NCBI RefSeq assembly: GCF_017592475.1 | Contig: NZ_JAGFNP010000005.1 | Span: 248,001 to 312,000 of the forward strand | DNA from: Glycomyces niveus | Lineage (GTDB): Bacteria > Actinomycetota > Actinomycetes > Mycobacteriales > Micromonosporaceae | DNA: 64,000 bases | Direction of reading: 5' to 3' | Shown: piece by piece, positions 1 through 9,047 of the stretch | How the letters are laid out: every line of letters starts with the position of its first letter | Numbering within the stretch: position 1 is the first letter of the stretch | Translations under genes and position numbers: made by a program | The notes under the pieces: generated by a model | What the model saw: the letters and a program-made list of their open reading frames with translations, nothing else | Told to the model about the DNA's origin: nothing | The model's database searches: none

Positions 1-705
1 CGCCCGCGCCTCGGCGATCGCGGTGTCGGCGGGCAGCACGAACACCGCGCGGCGCGGCACCAGGACTTCGCGCAGGCGCCGCGCGTGGATCTCGAGGGCG
101 CCGACGATGATCTCGCGCTGCTCGGGGTTGAGCGCCCGCTGCCCCGAGACGAGCTCGCGCAGTTCGGAGGCGCTCATCTGCTCGCCGTCGGACTCGTCGC
201 CGCCGCCGAAGACCCGCACGACCAGGTTCGTGGACCTGCTCAGCGCCCACACCGCCGGCCGCGCGGCCGTGGACAGGAAGTCGAGCGGCTTGGCCGCCAG
301 CAGCGCCCACCGCAGCGAGTACTGCATCGCCAGGCGCTTGGGCGCGAGCTCGCCGAACACGAGTGTGAAGAAGGTGAGCACGACCGTGACCAGGCCGACC
401 GCGACCGCGTCGGCCGCGCCGCCGAGGAAGCCCAGCGCCGGGACGATCGGCTCGGCGAGCGAGACGGCCGCCGTGGCCGAGGCCAGGAACCCGGCGAGGG
501 TGATGCCGATCTGGATCGTGGCGAGGAACCGGTTCGGGTCGCGTGCGAGCCGCACGAGGGTGCGCCCGCCCTTGCCCGGCTCGCGCTCCAGCGTCCGCAG
601 CTGGCCTTCCCGCAGCGACACCAGCGCCATCTCACTGCCCGCGAAGAGCGCGTTCAACAGCACCAGCACGCCGACGAGCGCAAGGTTCCAACCGTAGCCG
701 TCCAT
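1..705 (-). CDS. CNNM/CorC (hemolysin-like) family membrane protein, C-terminus outside window
   Basis: The reading frame runs from ATG at 705 off the window edge, so 235 residues are visible. The N-terminus has a hydrophobic segment followed by FAGSEMALVS, and about residue 115 shows FGELAPKRLA; both are hallmarks of the DUF21/CNNM transmembrane domain. Family members have three to four membrane helices followed by a CBS-domain pair and a CorC-HlyC domain, which would lie outside the window. The family is linked to divalent cation (Mg2+/Co2+) efflux or homeostasis; the hemolysin name is historical. The last visible residues (EQREIIVGALEIHARRLREV) are the usual linker into the CBS pair. A strong terminator separates it from the upstream gene, so it is probably transcribed from its own promoter in 706-758. 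Confidence 0.85.
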   Translation of the reverse strand, partial: MDGYGWNLALVGVLVLLNALFAGSEMALVSLREGQLRTLEREPGKGGRTLVRLARDPNRFLATIQIGITLAGFLASATAAVSLAEPIVPALGFLGGAADAVAVGLVTVVLTFFTLVFGELAPKRLAMQYSLRWALLAAKPLDFLSTAARPAVWALSRSTNLVVRVFGGGDESDGEQMSASELRELVSGQRALNPEQREIIVGALEIHARRLREVLVPRRAVFVLPADTAIAEARA

Positions 706-758
706 TCCTGCCTTCCATCGAGTTTCGGTTTGCCGCACAAGGTACCCGATATGACGAA

Positions 759-785
759 GGCCGCCCGGCGGTGCGCCGGGCGGCC
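759..785 (-). terminator. Intrinsic terminator-like hairpin after the 803-3646 gene
   Basis: A perfect 12-bp inverted repeat (759-770 with 774-785) encloses a 3-nt loop. It lies 17 bp past the stop of the proline-rich membrane protein gene on the minus strand. There is no T-run, which is common for actinomycete terminators. Confidence 0.75.
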
Positions 786-802
786 CTCGAACGGGTCTGC
801 GT

Positions 803-3646
803 CTATTCGAGGTCCACGGTCACCGATGCGCCCCACGGGTTGCCCGCGACCTCGTAGGCCCCGGCGTAGGAGAACCCGTCGCCGCCGACGGTGGCGCCGC
901 CCGGGATCGTGGCCTGGCCGTCGAGGTACGAGTGGAGCTTCTGCCCGGTGTAGTCCGTGACCAGGACCACCGCGGCGGTGCCGTGGTAGCCCTGTGCGTT
1001 CAAGGCGGGCGTCTCGGAGGCGCACAGCGGGTCGGCCATGCGCGAGTCCGCGAGCTCCTTCCGCACTTCGCCGCCGGAGACCCAGCTGACCTTGGCGTCG
1101 CCGCGGCTGGTCGCGATGAACGCGCCGCTCTGGCTGCCGACGACCAGGCAGGTCGGGTTCGCGCCGACCTCGGTCGCGGCCGTCTCCTTGAGGGAGCCGT
1201 CGAGTTCGCGGACCTTGCCGTCGGCGGTCGCGACGGCCGAGGCGCCCTCGGCCGCGGCGACGTCGGCCACGCCGCCGTCGAAGCCGACCGCGTCGCCCGC
1301 GGCGGCGTCGAACTTGAACTCGGCACCCTCGTAGTGCTGGGCTGCAAGCCCTTCGAGCGTGGAGGCGAGGTCGACGACCGCGACCTGGCTGGCGCTCAGG
1401 TCGCCCACGATCGCGTAGCCCGCGGTGGCGACCTGGTCGCGGCCCGCGCCGCCGGCGACGTCGCTGCGCTCGGTCGAGAGCGAGCCGCCGGAGTTCGACC
1501 AGGCGTCGACTGAGGTCGGCGCGGTGAACGGCAGCTCGACGGTGCCCGCGATCTCGGCGGCGCCGAAGTGGCCGGGGTTCGGCAGGCCGGGGTAGGACTC
1601 GGACCAGCTGGACTGGTACGAGTCCGCCTTGTCGCCCAGGGCGATCACGACGAGCGAGCCGGTCTGCGTCTCGGGCGTCCACGTGGTGACGAGCGCGAGC
1701 TCGTTGCCGTCGGTGAGCGCCACGTCGGTCGGGACCTGCCCGTCCGGCAGCTGGAGGCAGGTGCCGCCCTGCGCGCCGCTGATGCCCGCGGTGGCGATGA
1801 TCCCCGAGGAGAACGCGATCACGGAGTGGGCGTTGACCTCGGCGCTCTGCTCGGGCCGCGCGAGCGCGACCGGCTTGCCGAGTTCGCCGCCGAGTCCGGC
1901 GACGCAGTCGGCGGTCGTGCCCTCCTGCAGTTCGAGTTCGGGCCGGCCCTCGTCGGTGAACCTGCCGCCCGCGCGGGGCGTGATGCCGAGCGAGGCGTCG
2001 GTGGACTCGACGACGGTGACGTGGTCGATGCCGCTGAGTCCGGATTCGTCGGTGACGTACCCGAGCTGGCCCTGGATGCTGCGGTCGGCGTCGCCGAACA
2101 GCGGTTCGGTGGCGAGCGCGTCGCCCGAAGCGGCAGCGAGCTCTTCGGCGCCGTTCTCGCCGGCGTCGCCGTAGCGCCAGGAGAACCATTCGGCGGTGCC
2201 CGCGGCGGCGGCGAGCTCCGTGTAGCGCTCGGGGGTGAGGGCGTCGTCGGCGCCGCCGGTCTCGCTGGCGTCGCCCGCGCCTTCGTTGCCCGGCTGGGTC
2301 GGCTCCCGCGGCGGCTCGGCGCCGAGCATGAGCACGATGCCGATGATGAGGCCGAGGGTGATGAGCCCGCCGATGCCGTAGATGGCGTAGCGGACGCCGC
2401 GGTGCGTCGGCGGGGCGACGCGGGTGTTGCTCGGCGCGGGCTCGGCCGGGACCTCGGGCGCTTCGGCCGGTTCGCTGCGCTGTGCGGGAACGGCTTCCGG
2501 TGCCGGAGCCGCCTGGTCGGCGTAGGCCGGGTCCTCGAACGGCTGGTCGTACCCGCCTTGGTCGTAGCCGCTCTGGGCGTACGCGGACTGCGGCGCGGCG
2601 GGGGCGTCCTGCTGCGCGTACGGGTCGGGCGCGCCGAAGTACGGGTCCTGTTGCTGCTGCGGGGGCTCGCCGCCGGCGGGGCCGAACGCGTCCGAGCCCG
2701 AGCCGTAGGGGGCGCCGGTGCGCTGGTCCCCATAGGAGCCCTGCTGCTGCGGCACGGGCGGGAACGGCGGCGCGGACTGCTGCTGGGCCTGGTACTCCTC
2801 GCGGGCCTGCTGGGCCTCGGCCTGGATCCGCTCGGCCTGGTACGGGTCGGACCGGTACAGGTCCTGGCCGCCGGCTTCGCCGCGGTACTGGTTGTGGCCG
2901 TAGACGTCCGCCTCGTACGGGTCGGAGCGCAGCTCGGGGAATTCGAGGTCGCCGCCCTGCTCGGGGGCGGGCTGCGGCTGGTTGAAGCCCTGCGGCGCGG
3001 ACCCGAAGCCCTGCTCGGGCGCTTCGGGCGCGGGTGCGGCCGCGGGCGGCGGGGCTTCGCCCGCGCCGGTCCAGGAGGCACCGCCGCTGGTCAATCCCCA
3101 GCCGGTCTGGGACTGCTGGTGCATCCAGTCCTGGCTCGATTTCGGCGGCCAGTCCGGTGCCTCGCCCCATTCGCCTTGCGGCGCAGACTCTTGGCGGCCC
3201 GGCTCGGGCGTGCTCGGCTGGCTCTGGTGGGGCTGGCGCTGCGCGCCGCCGTACGGGGCGTCGCCTTGCAGCGCATCCCCGTACGCGGCCTCGCTCTGCT
3301 GCCCGTACTGCGGTTCGGCGTGCCGCGCCTGCTGGGGGCCCGGCTGCTGCGGCACCGACGGGGTCGCGTCGTCGAACGCGCCCCATTCGCTGCGTTGCGC
3401 CTCGGGGTCGAGCCCGTCGAAGGTCCCGGGCTGCTGCGGCTGCGCCTCTTCGAAGAGGCCGCCGCTCTGCTGGGGGCGCTGCGGGGGTCGCATGAACCGG
3501 TCGGCCGCCGACGGCTCGTCGTCCGGCGCTGTGGAAGGCAGGTGGCCCACTCCGCGCGCGGTGATGCGGGGCGGATTGGTGGGTGTGGCCGCCGGTTCAC
3601 TGGTGGGAGGCCAGGAGGGCGGCTGCTCGGGCGATGGGTCCGGCAT
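803..3646 (-). CDS. Large Pro/Gln/Ala-rich single-pass membrane protein with exported domain, unknown function
   Basis: A 947-residue protein of unrecognised function. ATG at 3646 is chosen because the protein from there starts with MPDPSPEQ and runs directly into the low-complexity region; the upstream frame extension is Arg/Ser-rich and unlikely to be coding. Residues 1-415 are disordered in character, rich in P, Q, G, E, Y and A, with repeated short PYG/QQ motifs. One transmembrane helix follows at about 418-440 (RYAIYGIGGLITLGLIIGIV). About 505 residues then lie outside the cell. They contain many short beta-like segments and repeated small-residue turns, suggesting a beta-propeller or beta-sandwich, and two or more Cys that could form disulfides. 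Such cytoplasmic-tail/TM/exported-sensor layouts occur in actinobacterial envelope proteins, but no catalytic motif is visible. It is divergent from dnaG. Confidence 0.8.
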   Translation of the reverse strand: MPDPSPEQPPSWPPTSEPAATPTNPPRITARGVGHLPSTAPDDEPSAADRFMRPPQRPQQSGGLFEEAQPQQPGTFDGLDPEAQRSEWGAFDDATPSVPQQPGPQQARHAEPQYGQQSEAAYGDALQGDAPYGGAQRQPHQSQPSTPEPGRQESAPQGEWGEAPDWPPKSSQDWMHQQSQTGWGLTSGGASWTGAGEAPPPAAAPAPEAPEQGFGSAPQGFNQPQPAPEQGGDLEFPELRSDPYEADVYGHNQYRGEAGGQDLYRSDPYQAERIQAEAQQAREEYQAQQQSAPPFPPVPQQQGSYGDQRTGAPYGSGSDAFGPAGGEPPQQQQDPYFGAPDPYAQQDAPAAPQSAYAQSGYDQGGYDQPFEDPAYADQAAPAPEAVPAQRSEPAEAPEVPAEPAPSNTRVAPPTHRGVRYAIYGIGGLITLGLIIGIVLMLGAEPPREPTQPGNEGAGDASETGGADDALTPERYTELAAAAGTAEWFSWRYGDAGENGAEELAAASGDALATEPLFGDADRSIQGQLGYVTDESGLSGIDHVTVVESTDASLGITPRAGGRFTDEGRPELELQEGTTADCVAGLGGELGKPVALARPEQSAEVNAHSVIAFSSGIIATAGISGAQGGTCLQLPDGQVPTDVALTDGNELALVTTWTPETQTGSLVVIALGDKADSYQSSWSESYPGLPNPGHFGAAEIAGTVELPFTAPTSVDAWSNSGGSLSTERSDVAGGAGRDQVATAGYAIVGDLSASQVAVVDLASTLEGLAAQHYEGAEFKFDAAAGDAVGFDGGVADVAAAEGASAVATADGKVRELDGSLKETAATEVGANPTCLVVGSQSGAFIATSRGDAKVSWVSGGEVRKELADSRMADPLCASETPALNAQGYHGTAAVVLVTDYTGQKLHSYLDGQATIPGGATVGGDGFSYAGAYEVAGNPWGASVTVDLE

Positions 3647-3956
3647 GATAGGCGACTCTAGCGGATCGGACCGCGCTCGCGTGAGGCGTGGTCGGGAACG
3701 AAGCGTGCGAGAACCATGGTACAGCGGCGTGTCGCACCGGTTCTGATCTGCGCCAACGGTTTTCGAGGGACCGTTTCGCGACGTGACCTCCGCGACCCGT
3801 CCATGGTGGCCGAACACTCATTGCGGCTGCGCACCGGGGTCGGGGCGCTACCGAGCGTCCGCCCGTAGTGGGTCCGGGGCTCACACCGGGCGGCGTCTGC
3901 GAGCGGGTTGTCGGCGGGACCGGGCAGAATGGGAAGGCAGCGAAAAGAGGTGAACA
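3647..3956. other. Divergent promoter region between the Pro-rich membrane gene and dnaG
   Basis: This 310-bp non-coding gap must carry promoters for both flanking genes. I see no convincing -35/-10 pair. The only firm signal is the dnaG ribosome binding site (AGAGGTGA, 3945-3952). Confidence 0.5.
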
Positions 3957-5819
3957 GTGGCAGGGCGGATCCGGGACGCCGATATCCAGCTGGTGCGCGA
4001 GCGCGTGGACATCGCCGATGTGATCGGCGAGCGCGTCACGCTGCGCAACGCCGGCGGCGGCAACCTCAAGGGCCTGTGCCCGTTCCACGACGAGCGCTCG
4101 CCGAGCTTCAACGTCACGCCCGCGCGCGGCGTCTACCACTGCTTCGGCTGCGGTGTCGGCGGTGACGCGATCACCTTCCTCACCGAGCTCGACGGCCTCA
4201 CCTTCGTGGAGGCGGTCGAGCGGCTGGCGGCCCGCGCCGGCCTCAAGCTCACCTACGAGGACGTCGACGGCCGGGTGCAGCGCGGCCCCTCCGGTGCGCC
4301 GGGCCTCAAGCAGCGCCTCCTCGACGCGCACGCCGCGGCGGCCGAGTTCTACACCGCCAAGCTCCTGTCGCCCGAGGCCCTGACCGCCCGGCAGTTCCTG
4401 ACCGCGCGCGGCTTCGACCGGGACGCGGCGGCCACGTTCGGCTGCGGCTACGCCCCCGACTCGTGGGACGCGCTCGCGAAGCACTTGCGCTCCAAGGGGT
4501 TCACGGCCGAGGAGCTGAACACGGCCGGGCTCGCGAAGCCCTCGCGCACCGGCAATCTCATCGACCGGTTCCGCCGCCGCCTGGTCTGGCCGATCCGGGA
4601 CTCCTCGGGCTCGGTGATCGGCTTCGGCGCGCGCAAGCTCTTCGACGACGACCAGGGCCCCAAGTACCTCAACACGCCCGAGACGCCGCTGTACAAGAAG
4701 TCCCAGGTGCTCTACGGGATCGACCTGGCGCGCAAGGAGATCGCGCGCACGGGCCGGGTCGTGATCGTGGAGGGGTACACGGACGTCATGGCCTGCCACC
4801 TCGCGGGCGTCCCGATGGCGGTGGCCACCTGCGGCACCGCGTTCGGGCCCGAGCACATCCGCATCCTGCGGCGGTTCCTGTTCGACTCGGAGTCGGCGGA
4901 CGGGCGCATCATCTTCACGTTCGACGGCGACGAGGCGGGGCAGCGCGCCGCCCTCAAGGCCTTCGACGAGGAGCAGCGGTTCGTCTCGCAGACCTACATC
5001 GCGGTCACGCCGGGCGGGCAGGACCCGTGCGAGCTGCGCCAGAGCGCGGGCGACGCGGCGGTGCGCGAGCTGATCGAGCGGCACACGCCGCTGGTGCAGT
5101 TCGCGCTGGAACGCGCGATCGCCAAGCACGACTTGGACACCGCCGAGGGCCGCCTGCACGCCACGCGCGCCATCGCGCCGCTGCTGGCCCGCGTCAAGGA
5201 CCGCGGCCTGGTCGAGGAGTACATCGGCGTCTACGCCGGGCGGCTCGGCAAGGAGAAGGCCGAGCTGCGCCGCGCGGTGCAGGGCGCGGCCACCGGCCAG
5301 GCGCCGGAGGCCCCGGCCGGGCCGAAGCGCGAGCCGCGCGCGGACTCGACCCAGTTGCGCGCCCAGCGCGAGGTCCTCAAGGTCGCCTTGCAGCAGCCGC
5401 AGGTCGCCGGGCCGTACTTCGACGCCGTGGACGCCACGCCGTACACCGACCCGAACTACCGGGCGGTCCGCGAGGCGATCGCGTCCGCCGGGGGAGCGGC
5501 GCATGCCGCGGCCGGTCCGAACTGGATCGCCGCCGTGCAGAACGCCTGCACCGAGATCGCGGCGGGCGCCCTGGTGAGCGAGCTGGCGGTCGAGGAGCTG
5601 CGCCTCGCGGGCGAGCCCGACGGCCTCTACGTCCGCACGATCCTGGCGCGCATCCAGAGGCCCGTGGTCGAAGCCGAGGTCGCGGATTTGAAGCGCCGTC
5701 TCCAGCGCATCAACCCGAGTACGGACAAGGACGAGTACATGAGGCTGTTCGGCCAGCTCATGGGCCTGGAGCAGCACGTCCGCTCGCTGCGCGACCAGGC
5801 GGCGAACGCTTTCGAGTGA
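3957..5819 (+). CDS. dnaG: DNA primase
   Basis: DnaG makes the RNA primers for chromosomal replication and works with the DnaB helicase. The 620-residue length is typical for actinobacteria. The N-terminal CHC2 zinc ribbon has ligands C41, H44, C62 and C65 (CPFHDERSPSFNV and HCFGCGVGG). The TOPRIM core shows VEGYTD near residue 272 and the metal-binding DGDEAG near residue 323. The Lys/Arg-rich region after residue 440 leads into the helicase-interaction domain. The GTG start at 3957 has a good ribosome binding site (AGAGGTGA) 4 nt upstream. Flanking genes are unrelated, and the gene appears monocistronic or followed loosely by the DUF4190 gene 110 bp downstream. Confidence 0.98.
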   Translation: MAGRIRDADIQLVRERVDIADVIGERVTLRNAGGGNLKGLCPFHDERSPSFNVTPARGVYHCFGCGVGGDAITFLTELDGLTFVEAVERLAARAGLKLTYEDVDGRVQRGPSGAPGLKQRLLDAHAAAAEFYTAKLLSPEALTARQFLTARGFDRDAAATFGCGYAPDSWDALAKHLRSKGFTAEELNTAGLAKPSRTGNLIDRFRRRLVWPIRDSSGSVIGFGARKLFDDDQGPKYLNTPETPLYKKSQVLYGIDLARKEIARTGRVVIVEGYTDVMACHLAGVPMAVATCGTAFGPEHIRILRRFLFDSESADGRIIFTFDGDEAGQRAALKAFDEEQRFVSQTYIAVTPGGQDPCELRQSAGDAAVRELIERHTPLVQFALERAIAKHDLDTAEGRLHATRAIAPLLARVKDRGLVEEYIGVYAGRLGKEKAELRRAVQGAATGQAPEAPAGPKREPRADSTQLRAQREVLKVALQQPQVAGPYFDAVDATPYTDPNYRAVREAIASAGGAAHAAAGPNWIAAVQNACTEIAAGALVSELAVEELRLAGEPDGLYVRTILARIQRPVVEAEVADLKRRLQRINPSTDKDEYMRLFGQLMGLEQHVRSLRDQAANAFE

Positions 5820-5929
5820 TCCCGGGCCGAGGGCGCCCGACCGGGCCGGGTCCCGGCGGTATCCGAGACAATCTCGATTTCACATGTTGTGATGCAGGTA
5901 GCAGACTTACTCACCTTTTGGGGGGAGTC

Positions 5930-6793
5930 ATGTCCCAGCCACCGGCTTCACCGCCGCCGTTCCCGCAGGAGCCTCCGGGGCCTCCGCCCTACTATCCGCC
6001 GCCGCCCGGCCCGCCGGCGGAGCAGTGGGGCGAGCGGCCGAAGACCCTCGGCGTTCTGGCCCTCGTCTTCGGCGCGGCGGCCCTGCTGTTCGGCCTCATC
6101 CCGGTCGCCGGCATCTTCATCGGCGGGCTCTTCGGGGTCGCCGCGATCGTGCTCGGCATCCTCGGGATCTTCAAGTCCCACAAGCTGATGTCGATCATCG
6201 GCATCGCGCTCGCGGTGGTCGGGCTCATCGTCACCGTGATCGTCACGATCGCCGTGGGCAAGGCCGCCGAGGACATCATCGAGGACTGGCCGACCGACTA
6301 CGAGACCAGCGACGACGGCGAGGACTCGGACCAGGGCCACGGCGACGCGCCGCAGGACCAGGTCGTCGACGGCACCGACCCGACCGCGCCGCTCCCGGCG
6401 GGCAGCGAGGTCACCACGGGGAACTGGACCGTGGTCATCAGCGAGGTCGTGCCCGACGCGACCGACCAGGTCATGGAGTCGGACCCGTTCAACGTGGCCC
6501 CGCCCGAGGGGTACCAGTTCTTCTTGTTCACGGTCGACGCGACCTACAACGGCGAGGCCTCCAGCACGGCCTGGGCCGACCTCCTGTTCGGGGTCTTCAT
6601 CGAGGACAGCGTCTACACCGAGGCCTGCGGGTTCATCCCCGACCACCTCTCGTACGCCCCCGAGGTGTTCGCGGGCGGCACCGCCACCGGCGACTACTGC
6701 ATCACCGTGCCGAGCGCGGGAGCGGAGACCGCCGCGATCGGCGTCGAGGACTACTGGTCCTCAGCCCCGCGCTTGTTCGTGGCCGCTGAATGA
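5930..6793 (+). CDS. DUF4190-domain membrane protein with exported DUF4352-like domain
   Basis: A 287-residue protein starting at ATG 5930, with GGGGGGAG 3 nt upstream. It begins with a proline-rich cytoplasmic tail (residues 1-35), then two closely spaced hydrophobic hairpins at about 40-105 that match the DUF4190 pattern (LGVLALVFGAAALLFG, LGILGIF). An acidic linker follows at about 110-150. The C-terminal 140 residues resemble the DUF4352/telokin-like immunoglobulin fold, with one Cys pair (EACGF and DYCITV) likely bonded outside the cell. Proteins of this design are widespread in actinomycetes and are of unknown function; an envelope role is an inference from topology only. Confidence 0.85.
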   Translation: MSQPPASPPPFPQEPPGPPPYYPPPPGPPAEQWGERPKTLGVLALVFGAAALLFGLIPVAGIFIGGLFGVAAIVLGILGIFKSHKLMSIIGIALAVVGLIVTVIVTIAVGKAAEDIIEDWPTDYETSDDGEDSDQGHGDAPQDQVVDGTDPTAPLPAGSEVTTGNWTVVISEVVPDATDQVMESDPFNVAPPEGYQFFLFTVDATYNGEASSTAWADLLFGVFIEDSVYTEACGFIPDHLSYAPEVFAGGTATGDYCITVPSAGAETAAIGVEDYWSSAPRLFVAAE

Positions 6794-6804
6794 GCGCAGC
6801 GAAA

Positions 6805-6831
6805 AGCCGCCCGCGCGATGCGCGGGCGGCT
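6805..6831. terminator. Bidirectional terminator between convergent genes
   Basis: A perfect 12-bp stem (6805-6816 with 6820-6831) and 3-nt loop GAT, preceded by AAAA and lying between the stops of the DUF4190 gene and the desaturase gene. The A-run on the plus strand gives a U-tract for the minus-strand desaturase transcript. Confidence 0.85.
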
Positions 6832-6843
6832 CTCGTGTCGTGC

Positions 6844-7911
6844 TTACGCCTTGGCGGCCTTGGCCGCTCGGGCGGCGGCCCGGAGAGGCTCGCCGTGCTC
6901 GTGCAGTTCGCCGAGGGCTTCCCTCCAGGACTGGATGAGGCCCGTCGCGTGGTAGGGGATGTCCTTCTCCATGCAGAACTCCTCGACGATCGGCTGCGCC
7001 TTGGCGAGGTTCACGGAGGGCATGGCCGGGAAGAGGTGGTGCTCGATCTGGTAGTTCAGGCCGCCGAGGGCGAAGTTGGTGAACCAGCCGCCCTTGACGT
7101 TGCGGGAGGTCAGCACCTGCTTGCGGAGGAAGTCCAGCTCGGTCTCGCCGACGAAGGTCGGCATCCCCTTGTGGTTGGGCGCGAAGACCGAGCCCATGTA
7201 CAGGCCCCACACGGCCTTGTGCACCAGGAGGAAGACGATCGCCTTGCCGGGGGAGAGGACGATGAACAGCGCGCTGAGGTAGGCGGCCCAGTGGATCGCG
7301 AGGAAGAGGGCCTCCATGCCGCGGTTCTTCAGGCCGGGCTTCATGACCGACTTGATGCCCGACCAGTTGAGGTTGAGGCCTTCGAGGGTGAGGATCGGGA
7401 AGAACAGCTGCGCCTGGTACTTGCCGAACCAGGTGGCGATGCCCTGCGCGAAGCCGGCCTGGCGCTTCGACCAGACGAACAGGCCCGGCGCGACGTCGGG
7501 GTCGAGCTCCTCGTGGTTGGGGTTGGCGTGGTGGCGGTTGTGCTTGTCGTTCCACCAGCCGTAGCCCATGCCGTTGGCGAGGTTGCCGGTGAACCAGCCC
7601 ATGCGCTCGGAGGTGGCGCGGCTGCGGATGACCTGGCGGTGCGCGAGGTCGTGGCCGAGGAACGCGATCTGGGCGCTCACGAGGGCCATGAACGCGGCCG
7701 TGAACATCTGGAGCCAGGTGTCGCCGATCAGCGCGAACGCCGTCCAGCCGCCGATGAAGACCGCCGCCATGGCCGCGAAGCGGATCACGTAGTACGCGGG
7801 GCGGCGGTTCATCAGCCCCGCCGCGTTGATCCGCCGGCCGAGCTCGGCGAAGTCGCTGCCGGTCTTCGGCCGCGCGGCTGCGGACGGTGCCTGGTCGGCG
7901 ATGAGCGTCAT
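6844..7911 (-). CDS. Membrane fatty-acid desaturase (acyl-lipid/acyl-CoA type)
   Basis: A 355-residue di-iron membrane desaturase that introduces a double bond into an acyl chain. All three histidine boxes are present: HDLAHR (87-92), HNRHH (124-128) and QIEHH (288-292). The QxxHH third box is typical of front-end and DesA3/linoleoyl-CoA-type enzymes. Hydrophobic segments lie at about 40-85 and 195-240. No fused cytochrome b5 is present, so it must rely on a separate reductase or ferredoxin. ATG 7911 gives a sensible N-terminus. It is divergent from the ABC exporter operon at 8094, and a long dyad sits in the shared intergenic region. Regiospecificity cannot be told from sequence. Confidence 0.93.
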   Translation of the reverse strand: MTLIADQAPSAAARPKTGSDFAELGRRINAAGLMNRRPAYYVIRFAAMAAVFIGGWTAFALIGDTWLQMFTAAFMALVSAQIAFLGHDLAHRQVIRSRATSERMGWFTGNLANGMGYGWWNDKHNRHHANPNHEELDPDVAPGLFVWSKRQAGFAQGIATWFGKYQAQLFFPILTLEGLNLNWSGIKSVMKPGLKNRGMEALFLAIHWAAYLSALFIVLSPGKAIVFLLVHKAVWGLYMGSVFAPNHKGMPTFVGETELDFLRKQVLTSRNVKGGWFTNFALGGLNYQIEHHLFPAMPSVNLAKAQPIVEEFCMEKDIPYHATGLIQSWREALGELHEHGEPLRAAARAAKAAKA

Positions 7912-7994
7912 GGAGAAGGTCCGATCTGTCGGGAACTGCGACTCTTTAATCCTTCCCGTTTCGCCGTGACTTGTAACTACCGCTGACCCGTCAA

Positions 7995-8020
7995 TAGGGG
8001 TAGGGCAAGCACTACCCCTA
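7995..8020. promoter_or_regulatory. Candidate operator dyad between desaturase and ABC exporter genes
   Basis: TAGGGGTAG at 7995-8003 is repeated in inverted orientation (CTACCCCTA) at 8012-8020, with 8 nt between. The perfect 9-bp arms are centred in the 182-bp region between two divergent genes, so a dimeric regulator could control both. No regulator gene lies adjacent. Confidence 0.45.
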
Positions 8021-8093
8021 CCGGCGGGTATTTATGAAAGATTCGCTTCAAAAAGCGATGGAGAATGTCGCCCCGGGGGCTTAGGGTGACCCC

Positions 8094-9047
8094 ATGCCAC
8101 ATGACGAAGAGATCCTGGTGCGCGCCGCGGACCTGCGGAAAAGCTACGGCGAACACGAGGCAGTGCGCGGCGTCGACTTCGAGATCCGTCGCGGGGAGGC
8201 CTTCGGCTTCCTCGGCGCCAACGGGGCGGGCAAGTCCACCACGATGCGGATGATCGGGTGCGTCTCCCAGCCGACCGGCGGCGAACTCGAGGTCTTCGGC
8301 CGCGACCCCCACACCCAGGGCGCCGAGATCCGCGCCCGCCTCGGCGTGGTCCCCCAGGACAACACCCTCGACGGGATGCTCACGGTCTTCGAGAACCTGG
8401 TGGTCTACGCCGGCTACTTCGGGATCAAGAAGAAGGCCGCCAAAGCCAAGGCCGCCGAACTCCTCGAGTTCGTGCAGCTCTCCTCCCGCGCCAAGGACCA
8501 GGTCAACGAACTCTCCGGCGGCATGCAGCGCCGCCTCGCCATCGCCCGCTCCCTCATCAACGAACCCGAGCTGGTGATCCTCGACGAACCCACCACCGGC
8601 CTCGACCCGCAGGCCCGCCACCTGGTGTGGGAGCGGCTCTTCCAGCTCAAGCACCGCGGCGTCTCGATCCTCCTCACCACCCACTACATGGACGAGGCCG
8701 AGCAGCTCTGCGACCGCCTCGTCGTCATGGACGAGGGCCGCATCATCGCCTCCGGCTCCCCGCGCGAGCTCATCGACACCCACGTCACCAAGGAGGTCGT
8801 CGAACTCCGCTTCGGCACCGCCCACACCACCGAGCTCGCCGAACTCGCCCTCACCCTGGGCGGCATCGGCGCCCAGATCGAGGCCCTGCCCGACAAGATC
8901 CTCGTCTACACCGACGACGCCGACGACACCAACGCCGCGCTCGAGGCCCGCGACATCAACCCCACCTCGGTCCTCGCCCGCCGCGCCACCCTCGAAGACG
9001 TCTTCCTGCGGCTCACCGGCCGCGCCCTCGTGGAGGACGAAGCGTGA
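8094..9047 (+). CDS. ABC exporter ATPase, DrrA/CcmA-like
   Basis: A 317-residue ATPase of the daunorubicin-resistance (DrrA) type ABC-2 exporter. Walker A is GANGAGKST (41-49), the signature is LSGGM (140-144) and Walker B is LVILDEP (160-166), followed by TTGLDPQAR and the switch histidine in LLTTHYMDEAEQL. The extra C-terminal domain of about 90 residues is typical of DrrA proteins. Its stop overlaps the GTG start of the next gene (GTGA at 9044-9047), so translation is coupled. Together with two ABC-2 permeases it forms a complete exporter. The substrate is unknown; lipids, glycolipids or antibiotics are possible for this family. Confidence 0.95.
   Translation: MPHDEEILVRAADLRKSYGEHEAVRGVDFEIRRGEAFGFLGANGAGKSTTMRMIGCVSQPTGGELEVFGRDPHTQGAEIRARLGVVPQDNTLDGMLTVFENLVVYAGYFGIKKKAAKAKAAELLEFVQLSSRAKDQVNELSGGMQRRLAIARSLINEPELVILDEPTTGLDPQARHLVWERLFQLKHRGVSILLTTHYMDEAEQLCDRLVVMDEGRIIASGSPRELIDTHVTKEVVELRFGTAHTTELAELALTLGGIGAQIEALPDKILVYTDDADDTNAALEARDINPTSVLARRATLEDVFLRLTGRALVEDEA

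Noticed and set aside
2480..3500. Repeated CAG/CGG-rich blocks as a tandem repeat array
   Set aside because: They are coding repeats of Gln, Pro, Gly and Tyr codons in the disordered tail, without constant unit length.
1568..3661. Very long open frames antisense to the Pro-rich membrane protein gene
   Set aside because: High GC makes stop codons rare in all frames. The antisense product is Arg/Gly/Leu-rich without any domain, and the minus-strand frame has a clear TM protein design with a terminator.
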